A DNA stretch of 45,120 bases from Pirellula sp. GTDB lineage: Bacteria > Planctomycetota > Planctomycetia > Pirellulales > Lacipirellulaceae. The notes beneath the pieces are model-generated. The model was not told where the DNA came from, did not search any database, and saw nothing but the letters and a program-made list of their open reading frames with translations. Positions 18,624 to 26,468 of the stretch are shown here, in pieces. Where the stretch lies: contig PNKX01000032.1 of the NCBI GenBank assembly GCA_013822725.1, positions 1 through 45,120 of the forward strand. The letters run 5' to 3'. A program made the position numbers and the translations under genes. Within the stretch, counting starts at the first letter, position 1. Every line of letters begins with the position of its first letter.

Positions 18624-20955
18624 GACTCTCCTCCTTCGCGCTGTGGATCAAACTGCGGATCTCCCTCGACACCTGGCAAATATCGCGTACCGTCGCTGAC
18701 TTCCGTTTCGGGTCGGCGCTGCCGAGGGCCGCGGCCAACGTCATATCGGTTTGCAGCTCGCCGAAAATCTGCATGAGGCCAGCCTGGGCAGTGGCGAGTG
18801 CTCGTTGCTCCGTGGAATCCATCGTCAACGCCTCGCGCACCAGCGGGTCGACGACATCTGAATCAAACTGACGCAGATATCGATTGCGGACTTCGTCGCG
18901 TTGTTCGACCGGCGTGGCGGAATCGATTGTCGTGAGGGCCTTGCGGAGGGTTGGCAAATCGGCGGCTGGTTCGTCGTCACGCCCACGGGCGGCGATGTAG
19001 TACAAGTTGTCGCGCAAGCTGGCAAATAGTGCGCGTCCCAGTGCCAGCGGCGTTCCGCGTACGATTGCTTTACGAATACTGGAGATTTGCGACGCTGACG
19101 GCTTCCATTCGCCGAGAGATGCTGACTGACCGAGGCTGCCGGCTTCCCAGAATCGGCGGATCAATCCAACATGCGAATCCAACTCCGCCCCCGACCGATC
19201 CTCCAGCGAGACGGGGTCGAGCCGCGACACTACCAGGGTCGGCTGCAGGAGTGAAGAGGCTGCGATACTATTGGCTTGCGTCGCAGACGCTGGGGACTCT
19301 AGAAACTTCGTCATGCAACCCAGTTGCTTCCAAAAGTGTGTTGGGGCAGCCCGCCAATCGTGTTCAGACGGCGTTGGGATCGCCGCTAGGCCAATGCGCC
19401 GCCAGGCAGCGACTTCCAGGGTGCTGGACGCGGCGATGATGACGCCGTCGTGCGCGCTCGCTAATCGACGCGTTTCAACATCAGACGAAAAACAGGATGT
19501 TAGCTCGCCGCTGCGATCTGACCACTCTCCGGCGTAGAATCCCAACGGCGGTCCATCCGGCGAGTCCCTGAGCACCACCACGGGACAACCTGGTGCGAGC
19601 CCCGCCTTCGGGCGCAAGTCGCCCAGATCATCTGTGAACAGGCCAGCTTCCACAAGGTCCTTGGGGGCCTCTGCAGAGATTTGATCTGCCGCCCAATCGA
19701 CGACCTGCTCCGGCGTGACGTAGACTGATTGGTTCCAGTCGGACGAAATCCCGGAGTTCTCCAGAGCCAATGGCTCAACGTCGAGCCGTGCGGTTAACAG
19801 CGCCGCAAATGACCGGCGGATCTCCATTGCCTTGGAGGGTTCAGTCTCTCCGGCAGCAGATGCGGACGTAGAACCAGTTTTCGGGGGCGCCTCGATCGGC
19901 GCCGGCTTGTCGTTCGCCGAGCCGGCAGGCTCTTTTGGAGCGTTGAAGTCCGATGGACGCCGGGCGGCCGCGCCGCCTTCGTCAATCGGCTCGGGCTCGG
20001 CATCGCGTGCTTTACTCTGTTCTTCCAAAATCAATCGGACCAGTTCCTGACGCTTTGCGTCGTTCGTCTCGCCGTCGACGGACGCTGGCGCGGTCTGCCG
20101 CGGCGCCGGGGACGGCGCCGGAGGGTCGGTGGTTGGCGGCGTCGGGGGCGTCGGGGGCGCGGCGGTCGGCGCCGCGCGTTGGGTGTCAGCCAGCGCGCCC
20201 ACGAAGAGCGGCGTGGAACTGTTCGCCGCTCGGTGGAGCCGCCATTTAAAGGCGTTGACGCGGTATTCGCCGCGCGTGTACGGCTCGATCGCTTGCATGC
20301 AGGCGTCGATTGCCTCCGGCGACATCGGCTCGCCGTCCAGCAGCTGCTCGGCCAATCGGTCAAGTTGCATCAGGGCCGATTCGCGATGCATTGCCGCTGC
20401 TGGACTGGACCAGTCCTCTCCTGGGCGACGACCGTCGCCGAACAGACTGTCCAGGATATGCGGGCCGCAAAAATACGCCATCAGCTTCTGAGTCGTGCGC
20501 CGGCGCGCCGTCGCTGGATCTCCCTGGCCGCGTTCGCTGACGACGGCATGCCGGAGGATATACCCGGCGTCTTCCAGCCGCGAGTCGACGTCAAACCAGA
20601 TGTCGCGGTAGCTTGTGACGCTCGTCGCGGAAACGTTGACGGTTTTGGCGATGTAAGCGGGCGACATCCGGGCAAGCATCAGCGCTTCGAGGCGCACGGC
20701 GAAACTGCGGTCGTCATGCCATTGCAGCACATCGACGAATTCGCTGTTGTAGAGCCCGACGTACGTGCGTTTGAGTACCCGCCGATGGGCGGCATGGCGC
20801 ATCTCATAGAAGCATTTCGCGAGCCGGCGCGTCAGTTCATCGGCCTCGCTCGGTAATAGCAGACGGCCGGCCTGCGCGTCAGCCATGGCTTGGCGCCATC
20901 GCCAGTCTGGGGGGCGTGGTCCGCGCTCAAAGCGGTACCAATCGGGTCGTGTCAT
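18607..20955 (-). CDS. uncharacterised 782-aa protein with HTH-like N-terminus, Pro-rich linker and possible primase-like core
   Basis: The ATG at 20955 is chosen because MTRPDWYRFERGPRPPDWRW is protein-like; the Shine-Dalgarno is weak. Residues about 85-115 (LEALMLARMSPAYIAKTVNV, then SATSVTSYRDIWFDV) read as a helix-turn-helix. Residues about 275-360 are a Pro/Ala-rich linker. Residues 385-560 show LVEAGLFTDDLGDLRPKAG, CPVVVLRDSPDGPPLGFYAG and GVIIAASSTLEVAAWRRIG. The order weakly resembles the DnaG core (AGL-box, FPI-RD-G-GFGGR strand, then TOPRIM EG-D-A-AL strand), but the acidic TOPRIM residues are not evident. Residues 600-782 are helical and unrecognised. It overlaps the 285-aa gene and lies upstream of the ThiF stump; I infer a mobile or plasmid-derived module. 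Function unknown. Confidence 0.75.
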   Translation of the reverse strand: MTRPDWYRFERGPRPPDWRWRQAMADAQAGRLLLPSEADELTRRLAKCFYEMRHAAHRRVLKRTYVGLYNSEFVDVLQWHDDRSFAVRLEALMLARMSPAYIAKTVNVSATSVTSYRDIWFDVDSRLEDAGYILRHAVVSERGQGDPATARRRTTQKLMAYFCGPHILDSLFGDGRRPGEDWSSPAAAMHRESALMQLDRLAEQLLDGEPMSPEAIDACMQAIEPYTRGEYRVNAFKWRLHRAANSSTPLFVGALADTQRAAPTAAPPTPPTPPTTDPPAPSPAPRQTAPASVDGETNDAKRQELVRLILEEQSKARDAEPEPIDEGGAAARRPSDFNAPKEPAGSANDKPAPIEAPPKTGSTSASAAGETEPSKAMEIRRSFAALLTARLDVEPLALENSGISSDWNQSVYVTPEQVVDWAADQISAEAPKDLVEAGLFTDDLGDLRPKAGLAPGCPVVVLRDSPDGPPLGFYAGEWSDRSGELTSCFSSDVETRRLASAHDGVIIAASSTLEVAAWRRIGLAAIPTPSEHDWRAAPTHFWKQLGCMTKFLESPASATQANSIAASSLLQPTLVVSRLDPVSLEDRSGAELDSHVGLIRRFWEAGSLGQSASLGEWKPSASQISSIRKAIVRGTPLALGRALFASLRDNLYYIAARGRDDEPAADLPTLRKALTTIDSATPVEQRDEVRNRYLRQFDSDVVDPLVREALTMDSTEQRALATAQAGLMQIFGELQTDMTLAAALGSADPKRKSATVRDICQVSREIRSLIHSAKEESRGRRP

Positions 20956-21375
20956 CTCGCGGGTTCTCGTTTGGGCGGGCTAAGCGGCGGCACTTGCCGC
21001 AGCGCTATAATCCAGCGTAATGCGGAAACCACGGGGCTCGTCAATCTCATTTTTCCAGCTGTGTGTTAGGCTCCCCTCCTCACAGCAGATTTATCGAAAT
21101 CGGTCAAGATTAGTTTTCCGCCTCACCGCCGGCCTGGTCTTACGCGAACAATGACGGGGCTCTGCCGGCGACAGTCAGCGGGCTGGCTGCGGGCTACATC
21201 GTGAGCACACCGCAACGTCCGCGGATGGCCTGCGCTGCACTGTGCGCGGCCGCTCTGACTCAGGACGGCTGGGCGTATGCCGGTAGTGCCGGCGCCGGAA
21301 AGCGTGCCGTCGCAGCGATTGCTCGTCGCCGCGGGTGTGGAATTTGGCGACACCATTGTCCCGGTCTCTGTGCCG

Positions 21376-21446
21376 GGCGCCTATCGAAGCATAGCGGCTT
21401 CCGCAGCGTTCTCTCCGTCATCCGGCAGCCTAAGCTATGCAGCGCC
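21376..21446. other. nested inverted repeats, possible structured RNA
   Basis: GGCGC (21376-21380) can pair with GCGCC (21442-21446), GCATAGC (21389-21395) with GCTATGC (21434-21440), and GGCT (21396-21399) with AGCC (21427-21430). All three are nested in order, giving a single long hairpin with internal loops. I do not recognise a known RNA family. The terminator-like hairpin about 110 bases downstream on the plus strand makes a small plus-strand transcript conceivable. Confidence 0.3.
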
Positions 21447-21553
21447 TCTATCAGTCACTGCTGCCTCGCCGCCGTCGGGGCAACCATACGCCCCACCGAC
21501 CGGCCAAGCTTTTAGAATGATCTCCGGCGCTGAACGGTTCTCTGCCGAGACAA

Positions 21554-21580
21554 GCACCCTTTGGGGGGTGCGGTTTTCTT
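21554..21580 (+). terminator. possible intrinsic terminator
   Basis: GCACCC (21554-21559) pairs with GGGTGC (21566-21571) around a 6-base loop and is followed by GGTTTTCTT (21572-21580). The orientation is plus, yet no plus-strand gene precedes it. It would end either an unannotated small RNA or read-through from the left. Confidence 0.4.
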
Positions 21581-21684
21581 GTACTCGCTGCAATCGTTTA
21601 CCTCTGCGCTATGATTGCAGTTTTGTGGTTCCCTCTCATCCCAGCGGGCGGCGAAGGCGGCAGAGAGGACCGGCGGCGATGCCC

Positions 21685-23310
21685 TTAAGCCTCGCGATGT
21701 TCAGTCGGGTTTGGATAATCCTTCGATTGATTGACAGGGGCAGTCGTCGTCCACAGCGTCAGGTCCCGCAACTCGCGCGGTTGGCGACCGGATAGCCAAG
21801 CGACAAGGTAGCCGGCGACGAACGCAATCAAGTTGCCGACGATGCTTGCGTAATAGATGTCGAAGCGAGAGTTCGCCGCTTCAGTCCAATCCGACGGCAG
21901 ATAGCCCAGACTTACCAGTGAGATCAGTACGGAGAACGCTACGGCGCATGCGATCCCAACGCCGATTGCTCTACCATCGACTCGGGTGGTAAGAAAGCCA
22001 AGCAAGAAAATCCCCAGCAGTCCGCCGGCCAGGATGGATTGAAACTCAGTCCATAAGTCTTGCAGCGTCGTTGTTTCCGCGTGCAATAACCACCAAGCGC
22101 CGCCGACCATGACGATCGCACTGCCGAGCGTGACCAATTTCGCGGCGCGGACATAGTGGGCTTGGCCGCGATTGGGCGCCAGGTGACGTTTGTAGATGTC
22201 CGTGATCGCAACCGCCGAAATGCTGTTCATCGCCGACGACATGCTCGACATTGCCGCGGCGAGAACCGCCGCGACAACTAAGCCGGTGAAGCCTGGCCCC
22301 AGCTGCGAGGTCACGAACAGCGGCACGATCCCTTCCGCCTGGCGCGCTCCTGAAAGCATTTCCGCCGCGTAAGGGTCAGGAAAGACTTGGTAAAACGCGT
22401 AAAGAGCCGTGCCGATAAACATAAAGTAACCCCATGTCGGCAAGCAGCACCAACAGCAAATCCACATGGCGCGCGTTGCATCCTGGGGGCTCTTGGCTGC
22501 GCAATAGCGTTGGACGACTTCCTGATTCGTCACGTAGTCGTTCAGCCACTGAATCACGCCGACGATCAAGATCATTGGAATCGTTTTCCTGGTCAGCGAA
22601 ATGCCCCAGGGAATCGTCCTAAAAGCGCCATGGGGAGTCGATTCGCCGAACAGTAATTTGCCGTCATTGGTCGCGATTTCGATGACCTGTCCGACGCCTC
22701 CGGGAAGTTTCCAAAGGATGGTTCCAAGGATCAGTAGTCCGCCGCCGGTGAGAATGAATGCCTGGATGACGTCTGTCCAGATCACCGCCTCGAGGCCGCC
22801 GGCGACCGTATAGTAGGCCGTGACCACGGCGCCCAGCAGCAGGCAAACCGGCACGCTCCAGCCGGTGAGCGTATGCATCAAAATTGCAACCAGATACTGG
22901 ATGACGCTAAGCCGGATGCATTGCGCGATGAGAAAAACGAGGGCGCCGTAGACGCGCGTCTTTGGTCCAAATCGAGATTCCAAGTACTCAAATAGCGAGG
23001 TGACGTTCCCTCGACGGAAGAAGGGGAGTAAATAGCGAGCTGCGATGAAGACGCTCACTGGCAACGTCAGGCAGATCAAGAAGCGCAGCCAGGTCGTCTT
23101 GAAGGCGTCAGCGGGATAGGCCACGAACGTAATCGAACTTATCTGAGCGCCAAAAAGCGAGATGCCGGCGACCCAGCCCGGATACGAGCGATTGCCCACA
23201 AAATAATCTTCAGTGCTTTGAACTCGTCGCGAGAAGAGCCAGCCCACCGCGACCAGCGAGGCAAAGTAAATTCCAATGACCAATAGATCGATGTAGCGTA
23301 GCGGCGTCAT
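21685..23310 (-). CDS. sodium:solute symporter (SSS family)
   Basis: 541 aa from the ATG at 23310, which overlaps the upstream stop codon as ATGA. The frame continues 53 codons into the upstream gene, but that part is charged and not membrane-like. The protein begins MTPLRYIDLLVIGIYFASLVAVGW and has about 13 hydrophobic segments. SSS signatures include VQSTEDYFVGNRSYPGWVAGISLFGAQISSITFV (split by loops; Na+-site region near residue 40-70), YYTVAGGLEAVIWTDVIQAF near 180 and a late AAAMSSMSSAMNSIS near 330. It imports a solute with sodium across the inner membrane. The operon with kdsB hints at a sugar acid or sialic-acid-like substrate, which is inference only. Confidence 0.92.
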   Translation of the reverse strand: MTPLRYIDLLVIGIYFASLVAVGWLFSRRVQSTEDYFVGNRSYPGWVAGISLFGAQISSITFVAYPADAFKTTWLRFLICLTLPVSVFIAARYLLPFFRRGNVTSLFEYLESRFGPKTRVYGALVFLIAQCIRLSVIQYLVAILMHTLTGWSVPVCLLLGAVVTAYYTVAGGLEAVIWTDVIQAFILTGGGLLILGTILWKLPGGVGQVIEIATNDGKLLFGESTPHGAFRTIPWGISLTRKTIPMILIVGVIQWLNDYVTNQEVVQRYCAAKSPQDATRAMWICCWCCLPTWGYFMFIGTALYAFYQVFPDPYAAEMLSGARQAEGIVPLFVTSQLGPGFTGLVVAAVLAAAMSSMSSAMNSISAVAITDIYKRHLAPNRGQAHYVRAAKLVTLGSAIVMVGGAWWLLHAETTTLQDLWTEFQSILAGGLLGIFLLGFLTTRVDGRAIGVGIACAVAFSVLISLVSLGYLPSDWTEAANSRFDIYYASIVGNLIAFVAGYLVAWLSGRQPRELRDLTLWTTTAPVNQSKDYPNPTEHREA

Positions 23311-24524
23311 GGCTGGGACTGAGTTTCTCCCAAGCGTAGCGCTTGCAACATTTGATCGCGGTCTATCGGTTTGACTTCGCGCACGATCTTTTCTCGCATC
23401 AGTTTGCCCAGATCGCTTTGCTGCGGGTACGAGAGGAACTTCAATTCCAAGTCGAGCGCTTCGGAGCACTTCCAGGCCAGCAGCGGCCAGATGACGCCTA
23501 AATCGCCTATCAAGGGCAGGCTGCCTTCATGACGAGCGAAGCCGGACATTTCCATGCGGAACGGAACGGCGAACATTTTTGTTTTGGGCTTGCCCTCCGC
23601 GATGGCCTGCTGAACGGCGCCCCCTCCGCGTTCCAACTCCCAAACTTTCTCGAGCGCTGGGTCAAGATCGATCCGAATGAGCGACTTCCCTGCCAAGCTG
23701 AAGCTGTAGTGTCCCTGCCAAGACGACCACAGACCGTGACCGGTGTAGGTCTCGAAGGGGCCGTCATGGATTTCTTGAGTCAATGCGACGCCTGACTCGA
23801 TAATCACGTCGGCCGAGGCGAGCAGTTTGGCGACGCGAGAGGCGCGTTCCGAGAGCGTCAGACTGTCGCCCAGCAGCAATCCGACGGCGCCTCCCCCAAT
23901 GAGCTGCGGAATGCTTACGATCACAGGCAGGCCGCGCCGTGCGCCTGCGCCGATCATCGTCCGTTCGTCGGCCCCCAGGCCAGCGATCTCTTCGAAGGAG
24001 CGACCATGCTGGTGCGCGAGGGTCAGGATCTCCTGCGAGAATCGTTCCAGCCATAAGCCCATCGGATAGCCAAGATTTCCAGCGGCCTTGATGATCGTCC
24101 TGCCAGCAGCTTGCCTAAGCTTGGCGATCAGGTCCCAATCGATAGGCGTGTGCCGGCTGATGGCCTGGATCGCCGCATCGTCCATGAGCGTCAACTCGAA
24201 CTCTCCGCCGCGAGGCAAGTGCTCGGGCGATAGCCCTAACGGCACTCCTTGGCACCGCTTGACCTCATCGAGCGTCCCTCCCATCTCATGGGAAACGACT
24301 GCCGAACTTGTGGTTACGCCGTCCACCAGGCCGACCCGCATCAACTCCGCAATCAAGGTGGTCACGCCCTCGTGGATGTTGGGGCCGCTGCCAGTGACCA
24401 CGACGACCTTGCCGCCATTCTTCTTAGCGTCGACGATCCGGGCGACGGCTTGTGCGAAACGATCTTGCGTTGCGACGGGAATCTCTTCGTAACGAGACTG
24501 CAGAAATGGTCGATCAATAATCAT
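23307..24524 (-). CDS. conserved uncharacterised protein between kdsB and a symporter
   Basis: 405 aa, soluble, no signal. MIIDRPFLQSRYEEIPVATQ begins at the ATG at 24524, 27 bp after the kdsB stop. Residues 38-80 (GKVVVVTGSGPNIHEGV, LIAELMRVGLVDGVTTSSA) form a Rossmann-like start. AGNLGYPMGLWLERFSQEI, GAGARRGLPVIVSIPQLIGG and ADVIIESGVALTQEIHDGPFE follow, then SLIRIDLDPALEKVWELERGG. The layout distantly resembles deoxyhypusine-synthase/LOR-SDH-type NAD-binding proteins (NIH-x-G early, substrate loop late). This is a weak impression without a search. The stop overlaps the symporter start by 4 bases, so the three genes are one operon and the product presumably acts on the transported or CMP-activated sugar. 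Confidence 0.85.
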   Translation of the reverse strand: MIIDRPFLQSRYEEIPVATQDRFAQAVARIVDAKKNGGKVVVVTGSGPNIHEGVTTLIAELMRVGLVDGVTTSSAVVSHEMGGTLDEVKRCQGVPLGLSPEHLPRGGEFELTLMDDAAIQAISRHTPIDWDLIAKLRQAAGRTIIKAAGNLGYPMGLWLERFSQEILTLAHQHGRSFEEIAGLGADERTMIGAGARRGLPVIVSIPQLIGGGAVGLLLGDSLTLSERASRVAKLLASADVIIESGVALTQEIHDGPFETYTGHGLWSSWQGHYSFSLAGKSLIRIDLDPALEKVWELERGGGAVQQAIAEGKPKTKMFAVPFRMEMSGFARHEGSLPLIGDLGVIWPLLAWKCSEALDLELKFLSYPQQSDLGKLMREKIVREVKPIDRDQMLQALRLGETQSQP

Positions 24525-24551
24525 TTAATGAACGTTCCAATGAAGCCAGGT

Positions 24552-25316
24552 TCAAGTCAAACCTCTCTCGCGCAGCATCTGTTCGGCGCGCACCACGTCC
24601 TCTGCCGTATCTACGCTGAATCCTGAAAACTCGTGATCTAGCGTCCGAGTTTCCACAACACGAAGCTTGTAGCCGTGTTCCAAAACTCGAAGTTGTTCAA
24701 GCGACTCAGTTTTCTCAAGCGGCGAGGGAGCCAGTCCCGCGAGAGTCAGCAGAAAATCGCGTCGATAGGCGTACAGCCCCACGTGTTCGAACACCCGTTG
24801 CTTTACGTCCTGACGCGGGTAGGGAATAAGCGACCGGGAAAAATAGAGGGCGTTGCCGGCTAGGTCCACGACGACTTTCACCACCGCCGGATTTGCCAGA
24901 TCTTCAGGGCGCGCGACTTCGTGCATGAGCGTCGACATGGGCAAATTCGGATCGTCCAACAACGGCTGGACTACTTCCTCGATCAGCGTGGCGTCCAGAA
25001 ACGGCTGGTCACCTTGCAAGTTGACGACGATATCAGCCTCAAGCGTCGCCACTGCTTCAGCTAGACGATCCGTGCCGCTTGGATGGTGAGGCGAGGTCAT
25101 CACCACTTGACCACCCGCCGCTTCCGCAGAGCGTGCAATTCGCTCATCGTCGGTCGCGACCCAAACGGCGTCGAGTAGGTCTGCCTTTAGGCAGCGCTGC
25201 AGCACCCGCTGGATCATGGGCGTGCCGAGAATCGGGTGAATTGCCTTTCCAGGCAGTCGGGTCGACGCGTAGCGCGCGGGAATGATCCCGACGATTTGCG
25301 GACGATGATCTGCCAT
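24552..25316 (-). CDS. kdsB: 3-deoxy-manno-octulosonate cytidylyltransferase (CMP-Kdo synthetase)
   Basis: 254 aa, the usual KdsB length. It transfers CMP from CTP to Kdo, activating it for lipid A core assembly in the cytoplasm. Visible family motifs are IIPARYASTRLPGKAI near residue 11 (nucleotide-binding), VWVATDDERIA near 48, SPHHPSGTDRLAEA near 70, VVNLQGDQPFLD near 96, ALYFSRSLIPYPR near 150, HVGLYAYRRDFL near 170, KTESLEQLRVLEHGY near 195 and FSGFSVDTAEDV near 225. The ATG at 25316 has GTGGAG about 5 bases upstream. It is the first gene of a three-gene operon, an unusual context because kdsB normally sits with Kdo or LPS genes. Confidence 0.96.
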   Translation of the reverse strand: MADHRPQIVGIIPARYASTRLPGKAIHPILGTPMIQRVLQRCLKADLLDAVWVATDDERIARSAEAAGGQVVMTSPHHPSGTDRLAEAVATLEADIVVNLQGDQPFLDATLIEEVVQPLLDDPNLPMSTLMHEVARPEDLANPAVVKVVVDLAGNALYFSRSLIPYPRQDVKQRVFEHVGLYAYRRDFLLTLAGLAPSPLEKTESLEQLRVLEHGYKLRVVETRTLDHEFSGFSVDTAEDVVRAEQMLRERGLT

Positions 25317-25522
25317 GTCACTCCACCAGCAGGGTTGTTAGGAGCAATTGGGCGCGCGACGGTTCGAAACCAGCGTCTGCGGAGGATGAAAAAAGGCCTG
25401 CGTGCAGCGGAGTGATTTCGAGCGGCGTCGTCACGGAGCCGCTCATTGTACAAAGTGCATCACCTGTGTCTCACGCCATTGAAAGAATTGCAATCAATTG
25501 CTGAACAATTCGATGCCATCAA

Positions 25523-25918
25523 TCATAGCCATTGCACAAACTCAATCACGTTGTTGTCGGGATCGGAGACGTAGCCCCACTTAACTTTGCCTGGTATTTC
25601 CATGGGCCCTTTGATGACGAGCACTCCCCGCTCATGTAGTTCGGCGAGTAAGCCGTCCAAATCATCTGCGGCGATCGCAATGTGAGGACAGTAAGGCGCG
25701 CGAAGCGGGGGCGGTGAGAATGGCGTCGGTCGATTCTGATTATCGAGCGATTGGAGCAACTCCAGATTGCCGCCTTCAAGTTCGAGAAAACAAAACGCTT
25801 CGTGGTGCAATTCGTCGACCGTCCTGAAGAGCAGTTTCAGCTGCAACTTTTCGGTGTAGAACGAAACAGCGGCGTCTAGATCAGAAACTTGCAACGCCAC
25901 GTGGTCGAGTCTATGCAT
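25523..25918 (-). CDS. VOC family (glyoxalase-like) protein
   Basis: 131 aa, one vicinal-oxygen-chelate unit pair. Strand motifs are RLDHVALQVSDLDAAVSFYT (His5 as a metal ligand), FCFLELEGGNLELLQ (Glu ligand), PHIAIAADDLDGLLAEL (second His) and YVSDPDNNVIEFVQWL (final Glu). All four ligands are in place, so it should bind a divalent metal. The order fits lactoylglutathione lyase or methylmalonyl-CoA epimerase-like members, but the substrate cannot be assigned. It is cytoplasmic and transcribed alone. The start is the ATG at 25918; no strong Shine-Dalgarno. Confidence 0.92.
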   Translation of the reverse strand: MHRLDHVALQVSDLDAAVSFYTEKLQLKLLFRTVDELHHEAFCFLELEGGNLELLQSLDNQNRPTPFSPPPLRAPYCPHIAIAADDLDGLLAELHERGVLVIKGPMEIPGKVKWGYVSDPDNNVIEFVQWL

Positions 25919-26468
25919 GATAACTCTTGAGCGGTTTACTAATCAACGCAGCTGCCACGCAGGTCTGAGCGCTGAGGCTGAATTGTCGCATCCATCAAGC
26001 GGCTTTCATAAGGTAAAGCGGCTGCACATCGACGCTAATCTCGCACGATTCGCCTTTGACGGTAAGCTGTGCATAAGCGCAGTCAACTGATGCGAGCGCA
26101 TTCACGTCAATCTGTCACGGTGGAGGCGCTGCGGAAACAGTTCCAGGAAGAGCCGATTCGCTCGCGACCTGCGTTTCCGAAGGGGGCACGCCACCCGAGG
26201 TTGCTATGCGGCCGCTGTTCGTTGTAGTCAAATCCTCGAAGCTTCGACCGTCGCCGCGGCTTGGCAACGCTGTCGACAAGAGTAGCGATGACCTCACGGA
26301 TATGCGGCGGGAGAAACGGCCAATGCGCGGCGATAGATACTCCCAGCGGCTCGTCGTTTTGCTGGATCCCTGGGTAAGTAAGTGGAGGCGGCGAGACGCC
26401 AGTAGAACTTTTTCTTGCGGAGGCTGACAGGCTGGGAGAGCGAAATCCGACGCCGGCTCACGACGCTT
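25919..26468. other. intergenic region with transposase scrap
   Basis: Apart from the transposase fragment at 26140-26240 I see no gene. Other open frames are short and lack start context. The spacer separates the VOC gene from the end of the TIGR03067-type gene; both run leftward, so it must contain the VOC promoter. Confidence 0.5.
26140..26240 (-). pseudogene. remnant of an IS3-type transposase C-terminus
   Basis: On the minus strand, 26229-26188 reads DYNEQRPHSNLGWRAP. This is the hallmark end of IS3/rve-type DDE transposases (consensus-like YNxxRPHSxLG). The frame remains open on both sides (RSKLRGF before, FGNAGRERIG after), but neither flank resembles the enzyme and no DDE residues are present. 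It is therefore a short relic of an insertion sequence. Confidence 0.55.

Larger units (their letters stand above)
20956..21684. other. gene-free region with structured segment
   Basis: This is a 729-bp gap between the island and the symporter gene. Short frames on both strands are low-complexity and unconvincing. It contains a nested inverted-repeat structure (21376-21446) and a terminator-like hairpin (21554-21580), listed separately. No tRNA signature (T-loop GTTCRA with paired arms) was found, so an integration site in a tRNA gene is not supported. Confidence 0.5.

Noticed and set aside
23311..23469. Longer N-terminus for the sodium symporter
   Set aside because: The extra 53 codons overlap the upstream gene and are charged; the ATGA overlap start gives a normal membrane N-terminus.
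25355..25375. GGTTCGAAACC as a tRNA T-loop
   Set aside because: Flanking bases cannot form T-arm or acceptor stems, and no anticodon or D-arm structure lies upstream.
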